Assembly (NCBI GenBank): GCA_035711465.1
Contig: DASTCC010000408.1
Location: 1 to 21,672 of the forward strand
Direction of reading: 5' to 3'
DNA from: DASTCC01 sp035711465
GTDB lineage: Bacteria > Acidobacteriota > Vicinamibacteria > Vicinamibacterales > SCN-69-37
DNA: 21,672 nucleotides
In this document: in pieces, positions 1 through 8,417 of the stretch
Layout: every line of letters begins with the position of its first letter
Position numbering within the stretch: the first letter of the stretch is position 1
Notes under the pieces: model-generated
Told to the model about the DNA's origin: nothing
What the model saw: the letters and a program-made list of their open reading frames with translations, nothing else
Database searches by the model: none
Position numbers and translations under genes: made by a program

Positions 1-1413
1 GGCCGGCGCGCCGACGGCCTCGGACACTCGCGCCGCCATGGTCCTGGCGTCGCGCAGCACGTCGGCCGGCTTCAACGACTGCACCTGCCGATCGCGCATC
101 AGCCACCGGCCGGCGACGATGGTGTTGGTGACGTCGTCGCCGCGCGAGACGTAGACGAGGTGCGAGATCGGATCGAACATCGGCGTCTGCCTCGCGCCGG
201 CGACGCTGACGGTGATGACGTCGGCCTGCTTGCCCGCCTCGAGGCTGCCGATTCGGTCGGCGAGACCCAGCGCTTCGGCGCCGCGACGAGTGGCGAGCTC
301 GAGCGCGGTCTGCGCCGGCATCGCCTGCGGGTTGCCGGTCGCGACCTTGTGCAGGAACGCGGCGACCCGCATCGCTTCGAACATGTCGAGGTCGTTGTTG
401 CTGGCAGCGCCGTCGGTGCCGAGGCCGGCAAGGACACCGGCGCGGAGCCATTTCGGCACGGCCGCGATCCCCGACGCCAGCTTCATGTTGCTCTCCGGGT
501 TGTGCGCCACGCCGACGCGCTTCTGCGCCAGCATCTTCAGATCCGCGTCTTCGAGCCAGACGCCGTGCGCGGCGAGCGACCGCCCGTTCCAGACGCCGAG
601 CCCGTCGAGATACATCGCCGGCGACCGGCCGTGTCCGTCGCGGACGATGCGCACTTCGTCGCGGGTCTCGGCGAGGTGAATGAGCAGCGGCACGCCATGT
701 TTGTTCGCCAGCTCCCTCGCGGCCTGGAGCGTGGCGCCTTCGAGCGTGTAAGGCGAATGCGGCGCCACCGCCGGCGTGATCAGCGGGTCGGACTTCCACT
801 TCGCGATGAAGGACTCGGCACGCGCCAGCGCTTCAGCTGGCGTCGGCGCATCCGGGACCGGAAACCTGATCACCGACTGGCCGAGCACACCGCGCAGGCC
901 CGCCTCCTGCGCCGCCTGGGCGATGTCGTCTTCGAAGTAGTACATGTCGGCGAACGTCGTCGTCCCCGACTGAATCATCTCGAGCGCCGCGAGCCTGGTG
1001 CCGACGCGAACGAAGTCCGGCGAGACCAGCTTCGCTTCGGCCGGGAAGATGTACTTCTGCAGCCAGTCCATCAGCGCCAGGTCGTCGGCGAGGCCGCGGA
1101 ACAGGACCATCGGCGCATGCGTGTGGGTGTTGACGAGGCCAGGCAGCACGATCTGGCCGCGGACGTCGACGCGCGTCTCGGCCGCGTACTTGGCGAGCAG
1201 ATCGTCGGCGTTGCCGACTTCGACAATGCGATCGCCGTCGATGGCGACGGCGCCGGCCGGCAACACCCGGCCGTTCGCGTCCATGGTGACGACGGTGCCG
1301 CCCCAGATCAGCGTCGCGATCGGCGCGCCGGCCTGTCCGCGCGTCGATCGCGCCAGCCAGAGGGTGGCGACGGCCAACGCGGCGGCGAGCGCGAGAAAAC
1401 GCGACGAACGCAT
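1..1413 (-). CDS. MtaD/SAH-deaminase-like amidohydrolase with signal peptide (partial, runs off left edge)
   Basis: The reverse strand is open for 471 codons from ATG 1413 to the window edge without a stop, so the C-terminus lies outside. It is a metallo-dependent amidohydrolase of the 5-methylthioadenosine/S-adenosylhomocysteine deaminase type. Visible residues are the PGLVNTHTHAP metal motif (H97, H99), HLAET (H246, E249), AHGVWL (H283) and GTDGAASNN (D334). Members deaminate thioadenosine nucleosides or related amino-heterocycles; the exact substrate cannot be told. Unusually, residues 1-29 look like a Sec signal (RSSR, then a hydrophobic run, then RGQAGAP), which suggests export, whereas MtaD is normally cytoplasmic. 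A TAGAAT box 8 nt before the ATG and the lack of a Shine-Dalgarno suggest a leaderless mRNA. It diverges from upp. Confidence 0.9.
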   Translation of the reverse strand, partial: MRSSRFLALAAALAVATLWLARSTRGQAGAPIATLIWGGTVVTMDANGRVLPAGAVAIDGDRIVEVGNADDLLAKYAAETRVDVRGQIVLPGLVNTHTHAPMVLFRGLADDLALMDWLQKYIFPAEAKLVSPDFVRVGTRLAALEMIQSGTTTFADMYYFEDDIAQAAQEAGLRGVLGQSVIRFPVPDAPTPAEALARAESFIAKWKSDPLITPAVAPHSPYTLEGATLQAARELANKHGVPLLIHLAETRDEVRIVRDGHGRSPAMYLDGLGVWNGRSLAAHGVWLEDADLKMLAQKRVGVAHNPESNMKLASGIAAVPKWLRAGVLAGLGTDGAASNNDLDMFEAMRVAAFLHKVATGNPQAMPAQTALELATRRGAEALGLADRIGSLEAGKQADVITVSVAGARQTPMFDPISHLVYVSRGDDVTNTIVAGRWLMRDRQVQSLKPADVLRDARTMAARVSEAVGAPA

Positions 1414-1421
1414 AGGCGCCG

Positions 1422-1427
1422 ATTCTA
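1422..1427 (-). promoter_or_regulatory. -10 box of the amidohydrolase gene
   Basis: TAGAAT on the reverse strand, 8 nt before ATG 1413. This spacing puts the transcription start at or next to the start codon. No convincing -35 is visible; its expected place overlaps the -10 box of upp on the other strand. Confidence 0.55.
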
Positions 1428-1448
1428 TCGCGGCCCAGATTCCTGACG

Positions 1449-1454
1449 TATAGT
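1449..1454 (+). promoter_or_regulatory. -10 box of upp
   Basis: TATAGT lies 6 nt before the GTG start of upp at 1461, so transcription should begin at about the start codon. There is no Shine-Dalgarno. Its -35 region would fall on the opposed TAGAAT box at 1422-1427. Confidence 0.55.
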
Positions 1455-1460
1455 TCCGCT

Positions 1461-2084
1461 GTGCCTGTCCACGTCGTGCAGCATCCGATCGCACAGGATG
1501 CGTTGATGTCGCTGCGCGATCGCGCGACGCCGCCCGGCCGCTTCCGTTCGCTGGCCCGGCGCGTGACGCTGCTCGTCGCCGCCGAAGCGACGCGGCGGAT
1601 GCCGATGGCCCTGGCCCGCGTCGAGACGCCGCTCGAACCGGCGCAGGGCGAAGTGCTCGACGCCGACGTCGTCATCGTGCCGGTGCTGCGCGCCGGCCTC
1701 GGCATGGTCGAGGCGGTGCTGGAACTGCTCCCCGACGCCCGCATCGGCCACATCGGTCTGGAGCGCGACGAGCAAACGGCGCTGGCGCGGTCGTATTTCT
1801 CGAAGCTGCCCCGCGACCTCTCGGGAGCGACCGCGCTGGTCGTCGATCCGATGCTGGCGACCGGCGGCAGCGCCGTCGCGGCGGTCACGGTGCTGCGCGA
1901 CGCCGGGGCCAAGGACGTGCGGCTGCTCTGCATCGTCGCCGCGCCGGAAGGCATCGCCGCCGTCGAGCGCGCGCATCCGTCGATTCAGATCTTCACGCCG
2001 GCCATCGATCGCGAATTGAACGCCCGAAAGTTCATCCTGCCGGGTCTCGGCGACTTTGGAGATCGGCTCTATGGCACCCTCTAA
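1461..2084 (+). CDS. upp: uracil phosphoribosyltransferase
   Basis: A 207-aa cytoplasmic enzyme of pyrimidine salvage that makes UMP and PPi from uracil and PRPP. The full family length is present. The N-terminal start MPVHVVQHP matches the usual Upp opening, VPVLRAGLGM is at 73-82, the PRPP-binding loop VVDPMLATGGS is at 127-137, and the uracil-binding C-terminus LPGLGDFGDRLYGT is at 193-206. The GTG start at 1461 is fixed by this N-terminal match, since the next Met (residue 16) would remove conserved residues. A TATAGT box 6 nt upstream and no Shine-Dalgarno point to leaderless translation. The stop overlaps the next gene by 14 nt, so the two are probably cotranscribed. Confidence 0.96.
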   Translation: MPVHVVQHPIAQDALMSLRDRATPPGRFRSLARRVTLLVAAEATRRMPMALARVETPLEPAQGEVLDADVVIVPVLRAGLGMVEAVLELLPDARIGHIGLERDEQTALARSYFSKLPRDLSGATALVVDPMLATGGSAVAAVTVLRDAGAKDVRLLCIVAAPEGIAAVERAHPSIQIFTPAIDRELNARKFILPGLGDFGDRLYGTL

Positions 2085-2904
2085 ACCACGGACGACGGGC
2101 TCGGCCACGCGCGAACGCTGGTCGACCGCGCTCACCAGCATCGAGCCGAATCGCATCCTGGTCCGCGGCTACCGGATCGACGACCTGATGGGCCGGGTGC
2201 CGTTCGCCGAGAGCATCTACCTGTTGCTGACCGGCGACATGCCGACGCCGTCGATCGGGCGGCTGGTCGACGCCATGCTGGTCAGCTTCATCGATCACGG
2301 CGTCACCCCGCCGTCGACGCTCTCCGCGCGCAACGCGGCGACGACCGGCGCGTCGATCCGCGGCTGCGTCGCCGCGGGCGTGCTCGGGTTCGGCCGGCAC
2401 TACGGCGGCGACGTCCTCACCTGCCGGCAGCTGCTCGACGACGGCCTGGCGCTGGTCCGCGGCGGTGGATCGATGAGCGCCGCCGCCACCGAGATCGTGC
2501 AGCGGCAGATTCAGACGGGCGACATGCCGCCGGCGGGATTCGGGCACCGCTACCACACGACCGACCCGCGCGCGACTCGCCTGCTCCAGATCGCGCACGA
2601 GCTCGAGGTCGATCACGCCTACGTGCAGCTGCTGCGCGCGATCGAGCATGCGCTGTCGGTGCACCCGGCGCTCGTCGATCAGACGCTTCCGGTCAACATC
2701 GACGGCGCCATCGCCGCGGTGTGCGGCGACATCGGCCTGCCGCCCGAGACCGCCGATGCGCTGCTGATGGTCTCGCGCCTTCCGGGCCTGTGCGCGCACG
2801 CGCTCGAGGAGCAGCAGCGCGAAGCGCCGATGCGGGTGATCGATCCGACGTCGCACCGCTACGACGGTCCCGCCGAGCGCGGGTTGCCGGAGAGACGGAA
2901 GTGA
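2071..2904 (+). CDS. short citrate synthase / citryl-CoA lyase-like protein
   Basis: A 277-aa protein of the citrate synthase fold, much shorter than the usual 370-430 aa and close to the small citryl-CoA lyase-like subgroup. Candidate catalytic residues are H76 (FIDHGVTPPS), H159 (GFGHRYH) and D211 (VNIDGAIAAV). The ending RYDGPAER is typical of the family. It should form or cleave a C-C bond between an acyl-CoA and a 2-oxoacid; whether it acts as synthase or lyase cannot be told. ATG 2071 is chosen over TTG 2056 because TTGGAG at 2056-2061 can serve as its ribosome binding site. The start lies inside the end of upp (14-nt overlap), implying coupling. Parts of its 3' end recur at 10501-10591. 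Confidence 0.85.
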   Translation: MAPSKPRTTGSATRERWSTALTSIEPNRILVRGYRIDDLMGRVPFAESIYLLLTGDMPTPSIGRLVDAMLVSFIDHGVTPPSTLSARNAATTGASIRGCVAAGVLGFGRHYGGDVLTCRQLLDDGLALVRGGGSMSAAATEIVQRQIQTGDMPPAGFGHRYHTTDPRATRLLQIAHELEVDHAYVQLLRAIEHALSVHPALVDQTLPVNIDGAIAAVCGDIGLPPETADALLMVSRLPGLCAHALEEQQREAPMRVIDPTSHRYDGPAERGLPERRK

Positions 2905-2955
2905 CGGGCTTCGCTCTGCGCGGCTGATGCTTCAGGACGGCGACGCCGGTTCGAC

Positions 2956-4299
2956 TCAGCGGGTCGCACCGATGGCATACACGGCGTCGACCGTTCGCAC
3001 GATCAGCCGACCGCCGGCGATCGCCGGCGTCGCGAACATCGCCTCGCCCATGGCGTTGCGCGCCAGCGGCGTGAACGACTCGCCGGCGGCGTGCACGAAG
3101 AGGTCGCCGTCCTGGCTGGCGACGTAGATCCGTCCGCCGGCGGCGACGGGCGACGCGCTGATCGTGCCGGCATCGGCCGCCAGCCGGACGCGCGCCGCCC
3201 GCGATCCGTCGCGCTCGCGGTAGACCGTCACGATGCCGGTGTCGCCGACGACGTAGACGAGGCCCTCGTGGACGAGCGGCGTCGGCAGATACGACGCGCT
3301 GCGATCCTGGCGCCAGGCGAGCGTGCCCTCGGCCGACGGCGTCGTCGACAGCTCGCCGCGGGCCGACGCGCGGATCGCCAGCAGCGGTCCCTCCGTGCCG
3401 CCGCCGCCGACGACGAGCAGATCGCCGCTCGGCACGGGCGTGGGCACGCGATCCCACGGCGAGGCAACAGCGTTGTCGATGCGCCAGCGCTCGACGCCGG
3501 TCGCGGCTTCGTGGCCGCGGATCCATCGGGGCGAGTTGAACACGACCTGCGCCGGCTGGCCCGATGGCCGCCACACGCCAGGTGTCGCCCACGCCAGGCC
3601 CTCGCGCCGCTCGACGCGCCATCGTTCGCGGCCCGTCGCCAGCTCGTAGGCGGCCGCAAACCCCTGAGCGCGCCAGTCGTTCTGCACGATCGCGAGATCG
3701 TCGACGATCACCGGCGAGCTGGCCGGATCCAGACTGGCGTCCGGCGCATCGGGCGCCATCGGGACGTGCCACTTCCGGGCGCCGTCCATGTCCAGCCCGA
3801 ACAGGCCTTCGTTCGCGATGCTGACGACGATCGTCCGTCCGTCGGTCACCGGCGTGGCGTTGGCATAGGTGCCGCGAACGTGTCGTGCCTGCCGCGGCGT
3901 GCCCGTATGGATGGCGCGCGTCCATCGGACCGCGCCGGTCGCGAGATCGATGCACGTGAGCGTCCACTCGTGACGCACCGTGTCGGTGGCGAAGACGACG
4001 CCCTGCGCCGTCCGGTCGAGCGTCGAGCCCTGGCCGAGCGCGCTCAGGACGTAGACGCGATCGTCCCAGACGATCGGGCTGGCGTGAGACAGACCTCGGA
4101 TGGGCACGCGCCACGCGATGCCCGCGCCGGTGGCCGCATTCCAGCGCAGCGGCAGCGCGGCGCCCTCGCCGATTCCGCGCGCCTGCTCGCCGCGAAATGA
4201 CGGCCATCGAACGGTCTGCGCCGCCGGTGCCGCGACGAGCGTCGCGCCGATCGCGATGAGGTAGACAAACCACCGGACGGGAACGGCTGGTCGCATCAT
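2956..4299 (-). CDS. secreted PQQ-like (BamB-type) beta-propeller protein
   Basis: A 447-aa protein starting MMRP (ATG 4299 or 4296; no Shine-Dalgarno decides). Residues 8-28 form a signal peptide (RWFVYLIAIGATLVAAPAAQ), so it is probably periplasmic or outer-membrane associated. WPSFRGEQARGIG at about 32-44 is the usual opening of PQQ-binding-like propellers. Blade-like repeats follow with AxDxxTGxxRW-type segments such as IDLATGAVRWTR, YELATGRERWRV and HEAATGVERWRI. Such proteins act as quinoprotein dehydrogenases or, without the cofactor site, as scaffolds; no dehydrogenase catalytic motif was recognised, so no reaction is assigned. It converges with the citrate synthase-like gene, with 51 nt between stops, and diverges from the kinase gene. 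Confidence 0.85.
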   Translation of the reverse strand: MMRPAVPVRWFVYLIAIGATLVAAPAAQTVRWPSFRGEQARGIGEGAALPLRWNAATGAGIAWRVPIRGLSHASPIVWDDRVYVLSALGQGSTLDRTAQGVVFATDTVRHEWTLTCIDLATGAVRWTRAIHTGTPRQARHVRGTYANATPVTDGRTIVVSIANEGLFGLDMDGARKWHVPMAPDAPDASLDPASSPVIVDDLAIVQNDWRAQGFAAAYELATGRERWRVERREGLAWATPGVWRPSGQPAQVVFNSPRWIRGHEAATGVERWRIDNAVASPWDRVPTPVPSGDLLVVGGGGTEGPLLAIRASARGELSTTPSAEGTLAWRQDRSASYLPTPLVHEGLVYVVGDTGIVTVYRERDGSRAARVRLAADAGTISASPVAAGGRIYVASQDGDLFVHAAGESFTPLARNAMGEAMFATPAIAGGRLIVRTVDAVYAIGATR

Positions 4300-4429
4300 G
4301 ATGGAAAGGCCCCGAAGATGTCGGCCCCGAGCGTAGCCAGCTGCGAGCCCTGCGAGAAGCGATTCGGGACGAGGCGTTGCCGCCGAGGGACGCGACCGGG
4401 TTCGCCCAGGGTGGCCGCCACGACTGCAG

Positions 4430-4458
4430 TTGACATATATCGGACTCCGAAATACCAC
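4430..4458 (+). promoter_or_regulatory. candidate promoter with palindrome in the spacer
   Basis: A consensus TTGACA (-35) is at 4430-4435. A weak -10 (TACCAC at 4453-4458) follows after 17 nt. The near-perfect palindrome ATATCGGA-C-TCCGAAAT (4437-4453, one mismatched pair) fills the spacer, the usual place for a repressor site. It sits between the divergent propeller and kinase genes, about 100 nt upstream of the kinase start. Confidence 0.35.
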
Positions 4459-4539
4459 TGCGACCCTGCTGATCGCCCGCGGCACCCAGCGCTGTCGGCG
4501 CGGTGGGCTCACCTGCTGAGTTGCCAGGACCGCCAGCGG

Positions 4540-4545
4540 TAGAAT
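4540..4545 (+). promoter_or_regulatory. -10 box proximal to the kinase gene
   Basis: TAGAAT, 13 nt before the TTG start at 4559. This implies a leader of only about 6 nt and no room for a Shine-Dalgarno. No clear -35 was seen. Confidence 0.5.
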
Positions 4546-4558
4546 CTCGTCACCCCAG

Positions 4559-7402
4559 TTGCCACTCGCGCCCGGCACGCGCTTCGGACCGTACGAGATC
4601 GGTCGCCAGCTTGGCGCTGGCGGGATGGGCGAGGTCTACGAAGCTGCCGACGTGCGGCTCGGACGCAGGATCGCTATCAAGGTTCTGCTCGACGATGACG
4701 GGGACGCCCGGGCCGCGACCGATCGTTTCTGGCGTGAAGCCCGCGTCATCTCGTCTCTGAACCACCCGAACATCTGCACGATTCACGACGTCGGGTCGGC
4801 CGACGGGCGGCGGTACCTGGTCCTGGAACTCCTCGAGGGACGCAGCCTCGGCGAGTGCATCAGGAGCGGCATCGACCGCGCCCGTCAGATCGATTGGGGG
4901 ATTCAGATCGCCAGCGCGCTGCAGGACGCGCACAGCCGCGCCATCGTGCATCGCGACCTCAAGCCGTCCAACATCTTCGTGACGCGTGCAGGCCAGGTCA
5001 AAGTGCTGGACTTCGGGCTGGCGAAGGTCGTCTCGCCCCAGCCATCCGACGACACGACCGTGTCGCGCCTCACACAGGCCGGCACCACACTCGGCACCAT
5101 CAACTACATGTCGCCCGAGCAGACGCGCGGTGAAGAGCTGGACGCCCGCTCCGACATCTTCTCGTTCGGCGCCGTACTCTACGAGATGGCGTCGGGCCGC
5201 AAGGCGTTTCCCGGCCCCATGGGCGATGCCATGCACGCGATCATCGGCGTCGATCCGAAGCCGCTCGAGGACGCCGGGCTGCAATCTGTCGTCGCCCGGG
5301 CGCTCCAGAAGCGGCGCGAGGAGCGGTGGCAGAGCGCGGGTGAAATCGCAGCGGCGCTTCAGATGCTCGATCGCGCGCCAGGCGGCGTGAACCGCCGGAA
5401 GGCGCTGATGATCGCCGGAGGCTGCGTCGTCATCGCTGTCTCGGGCGGCGCGATCTATCACCTCGTTGCCGGGCTCTCGTCATCAACCACGCCCGGCGGC
5501 AGCGTCGCCGTGATCTTCATCGAGAACCTGACCGGAGACGCCGCGCTCGACTGGATGGACCGCGGCATCGCCGAGCTCGTCACCACTGGTCTGGCGCAGT
5601 CGCCGGGGCTGGCAGTGATCTCCACCGAGCGGGTGCGGTCCGCCGCCGCAGGCCCCGTCGGGACGCGGGTCACGGCTGCCGACGCCGGCGCTGTCGCCAG
5701 GCGTGCCGGCGCCGATTTGTTCGTGAGCGGATCGCTGCTGAGGTTCGGCCCCGGCTACCGGCTGACCCTGCGCGTCCAGCAGACCTCGTCGGGCACGCTG
5801 GTACACAGCGACACCGTGGACGGCGACGACGCGCAGGCGGTGTTCACGATGGCCGACCGGCTGGCGGCCGGCATTCTCTCGAAGCTGGCGCCGGCGTCGG
5901 CGTCCGTCATCGATACGGCCGGCGCGCTCACGGGGAACCTCGAGGCGCTGAAGAACTACACCGAGGCCGAGATCCTCGCCGGCCAGTGGGAAATCGGCGC
6001 GGCCATCGAGAAGGCCCGGCGCGCCGTGACCGTTGACCCCGACTTCGCCGTGGCACATCAGCGGCTGGCGTTCCTGCTGTCATTGTCGAACTGGCCGTCG
6101 GCACGACAGACGATCGCGGTCGCTCTGGACCTGTCGCGCCGGCGGCCGTTGCCTCTCGCCCACAAGCGGTTGATCGAGGCCTGGGCGTTCGGCCTGGACT
6201 CCCGCGTGGACGAGGCCATCCGAGTGCTCGAGCAGGCGGTCACGGAATCGCCCGAGGGGCTCGAGCTGCAGTTTGCCCTCGCGCTGTTCTACTGGCGCGC
6301 CGGACGATTCGACGACGCCACGAGGGCGGCGACCGTGCAGGTGGACCGCGAGCCGACCTCGAGCAGCGCGGTGCTCTATCGCAGCTATTACCAAGCCTGG
6401 GCAGGCGATCTCCCGGGCGCGCTCGCGAGCCTCGATCAGTACGCCCGGCTCGTGCCGGCCAGCAACTGGAATGCCGTCCAGACGCCCGGGGACAGCTACG
6501 CGATCCACGAGCGCTTCGAGGAGGCGCACGCGCGCTACGCCGCCGCCGACAAGCTCAGCCTGGGACCGTACACACCTCGCGCGCTGATCCTGCTCGGCCG
6601 GCTCGACGACGCCGAGCGCGCGCTGCGGGCCTATGCCGCGACGCGACCAGTCACTGACTGGGGCGGCGTACAGGCCGATCTGGAGACGCGGCGCGGCCGG
6701 CTGGATGCGGCCGGCGCGATCCTCGATCAGGTCATCGCCGCGAGCCGCACGCCGACGAACCTCCCCACCGGGTCGCTGACGCGGGTCGCCGCCCAGATCC
6801 GGCTCTGGCAGACGCTGGATCTGCCCCGCGCGGCAGCGGAGCTGATTGCCGTTGGCGAACGCCTGACCGCGCCATTCGCGTTCGGCGTGCGCGGCGCCGG
6901 CGCACTGTTGCGCGGCGACGAAAGCGCGGCGGCGTCCGCGTTCGGCGAGATGCGTCGAGCGCTGACGAAGGATCTCGGCGAGTACTTCGTCACGAACACC
7001 GAAATGGTCTGGCGTGTGCTGGCCGCATCGGCGCTCGAGCGGCATGCCGAAGTGCTCGAGCGCGCGGCTCGCCTCGGGTCCGGCTTCCGGACCGAGTGTG
7101 GCCTGCCGATCGCCAAGGCGTATCTCGCGAGCGGACAACTGGCGGACGCGCAAGCCACGTTGCAGCAGCGGATTCGTGTGCTCTGCGGGTTCGGCGCGAC
7201 GCCATTCGAGTTCGACGCGTTCTCGATGCTCGAGTACCTGCTGGCGCGGTTCTATCGCGGGCAGATCTACCAGCGCACCGGGCGGGCCTCCCAGGCGGTC
7301 GGCGAATACCAGTACTTCCTGTCGTCGTTCGATCGGTCGAGCGCCCGGCTGCCGGAGGTTGCGCTTGCCCGCAAGGCGCTCGGCGGGCTCGAGAGGGAAT
7401 AG
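4559..7402 (+). CDS. membrane Ser/Thr protein kinase with TolB-like and TPR C-terminal region
   Basis: A 947-aa PknB-type kinase. Residues 10-270 hold the kinase domain: Gly loop GAGGMGEVY (19-27), K41 in AIKV, HRDLKPSN (131-138), DFGLAK (151-156) and SPEQ (185-188). A transmembrane helix follows at about 283-303. Residues 314-420 resemble the TolB/FlgO-like N-terminal domain joined to TPR proteins (SVAVIFIENLTGD, then MDRGIAELVTTGLAQ). The rest (about 445-945) is helical TPR-like repeats, probably a sensor or protein-interaction platform outside the cytoplasm. All catalytic residues are present, so it should be active. The TTG start is supported by the family opening MxLxPGTRxGPYEI. This is a common architecture in Acidobacteria; the substrates are unknown. 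Confidence 0.93.
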   Translation: MPLAPGTRFGPYEIGRQLGAGGMGEVYEAADVRLGRRIAIKVLLDDDGDARAATDRFWREARVISSLNHPNICTIHDVGSADGRRYLVLELLEGRSLGECIRSGIDRARQIDWGIQIASALQDAHSRAIVHRDLKPSNIFVTRAGQVKVLDFGLAKVVSPQPSDDTTVSRLTQAGTTLGTINYMSPEQTRGEELDARSDIFSFGAVLYEMASGRKAFPGPMGDAMHAIIGVDPKPLEDAGLQSVVARALQKRREERWQSAGEIAAALQMLDRAPGGVNRRKALMIAGGCVVIAVSGGAIYHLVAGLSSSTTPGGSVAVIFIENLTGDAALDWMDRGIAELVTTGLAQSPGLAVISTERVRSAAAGPVGTRVTAADAGAVARRAGADLFVSGSLLRFGPGYRLTLRVQQTSSGTLVHSDTVDGDDAQAVFTMADRLAAGILSKLAPASASVIDTAGALTGNLEALKNYTEAEILAGQWEIGAAIEKARRAVTVDPDFAVAHQRLAFLLSLSNWPSARQTIAVALDLSRRRPLPLAHKRLIEAWAFGLDSRVDEAIRVLEQAVTESPEGLELQFALALFYWRAGRFDDATRAATVQVDREPTSSSAVLYRSYYQAWAGDLPGALASLDQYARLVPASNWNAVQTPGDSYAIHERFEEAHARYAAADKLSLGPYTPRALILLGRLDDAERALRAYAATRPVTDWGGVQADLETRRGRLDAAGAILDQVIAASRTPTNLPTGSLTRVAAQIRLWQTLDLPRAAAELIAVGERLTAPFAFGVRGAGALLRGDESAAASAFGEMRRALTKDLGEYFVTNTEMVWRVLAASALERHAEVLERAARLGSGFRTECGLPIAKAYLASGQLADAQATLQQRIRVLCGFGATPFEFDAFSMLEYLLARFYRGQIYQRTGRASQAVGEYQYFLSSFDRSSARLPEVALARKALGGLERE

Positions 7403-7470
7403 GCGCCCGGTCCACTGTCCAGTTCTTGCCATTTATCTTTCGCGGCGGCCGTCCGCGGCCTCGGAGCCGC

Positions 7471-7476
7471 TAGGAT
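7471..7476 (+). promoter_or_regulatory. candidate -10 box of the AraC-family gene
   Basis: TAGGAT, 17 nt before ATG 7494, would give a leader of about 10 nt. No good -35 is seen. The kinase-araC gap (7403-7493) also holds GC-rich partly self-complementary sequence without a T run. Confidence 0.35.
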
Positions 7477-7493
7477 CGTCATTACTCTTCGTC

Positions 7494-8417
7494 ATGGCCT
7501 CGGATTCACACACGGCATTGCCGGGCACCGTCTTTACGGGGTCCGTGGTTTCAGCTGGCGTCGTCAGGTGTCACCCGAGCGCGCCAGCGTTCGCAGCCGC
7601 AGAAGTCGTCGACGGCTATCGGTTCGTCTTCCCGAGGCTGGCCGTCTGGATCAAGACGTCGCGCGCGCGCCGATATGTGTCGAATCCGAGCGTGGTCGAG
7701 TACTACAACGACGGTGACGAGTATTCACGCGAGCCGCTGGATCCGCGTGGCGACAGCACGGAATGGTTCGCCGTATCCGAGCCCGTGGTTCGAGACATCG
7801 TCGCTCGCCACGACCCGGCCGCGGCCGACGCGCGGCGGCCGTTTCGTCCGGCGCACGGACCGACGGACCGTCGGGCGTACGCGGCGCAGCGGCTCCTGTC
7901 GCAGCGCCTGTCGGCTGAAGCGTTCGTTGAACCGTTGGAGGTCGAAGAACGCGTCCTGGCCCTGCTCGACGCAAGCCTGTCGCGAGTCTACGGCGCCCGC
8001 GGGCAGGCTGACCCTTTCGTCACCCGGAACGATCGCGACATCGCCGAGCGCGCGACTGCCGTGCTCAGCCGGATGACCCACCGCCACGTGACGCTCGCCG
8101 GCATCGGTCGTGAAGCGGCCGTGTCGGTGTTTCATCTCAGCCGGATCTTCCGGCGCGTCACCGGTCAGACGCTCGCGCAGCACCACCTCCATCTGCGGCT
8201 GCTCACCAGCCTCGAGCCCTTGCTGGAAACCGACGCGACGATCTCGGTCATCGCCAGGCAGTCTGGATTCGCGAGTCATTCGCACTTTAGCAGCGTCTTC
8301 CGCCGTCTGTTCGGCCTTTCTCCGTCCGCCCTTCGTGCGCTTCCGGCTCGCGCGCGGGGCGAGACCCTGAATGGGGCGCGCGCGCGATCGGCAGCTGCTG
8401 CCAACGCCACATGTTGA
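7494..8417 (+). CDS. AraC-family transcriptional regulator
   Basis: A 307-aa DNA-binding regulator. The N-terminal half (about 30-100, with FVFPRLAVWIK, NPSVVEYYNDGDEY and STEWFAVSEPVV) resembles the sensing or dimerisation domain of this family. The C-terminal double HTH (about 198-282) shows VTLAGIGREAAVSVFHLSRI and the signature ISVIARQSGFASHSHFSSVFRR-type second helix followed by FGLSPSALR. Its signal is unknown. The gene overlaps the next one by 7 nt (ATG 8411 inside its end), so it probably coexpresses and may control the ABM and hypothetical genes downstream. ATG 7494 is the first start that fits the domain. The kinase gene upstream ends 91 nt away and is likely a separate unit. Confidence 0.9.
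   Translation: MASDSHTALPGTVFTGSVVSAGVVRCHPSAPAFAAAEVVDGYRFVFPRLAVWIKTSRARRYVSNPSVVEYYNDGDEYSREPLDPRGDSTEWFAVSEPVVRDIVARHDPAAADARRPFRPAHGPTDRRAYAAQRLLSQRLSAEAFVEPLEVEERVLALLDASLSRVYGARGQADPFVTRNDRDIAERATAVLSRMTHRHVTLAGIGREAAVSVFHLSRIFRRVTGQTLAQHHLHLRLLTSLEPLLETDATISVIARQSGFASHSHFSSVFRRLFGLSPSALRALPARARGETLNGARARSAAAANATC

Noticed and set aside
160..1446. 428-codon open frame on the plus strand opposite the amidohydrolase gene
   Set aside because: It is the antisense shadow of a clearly recognised enzyme; the Arg/Asp/Gly-rich product has no family features.
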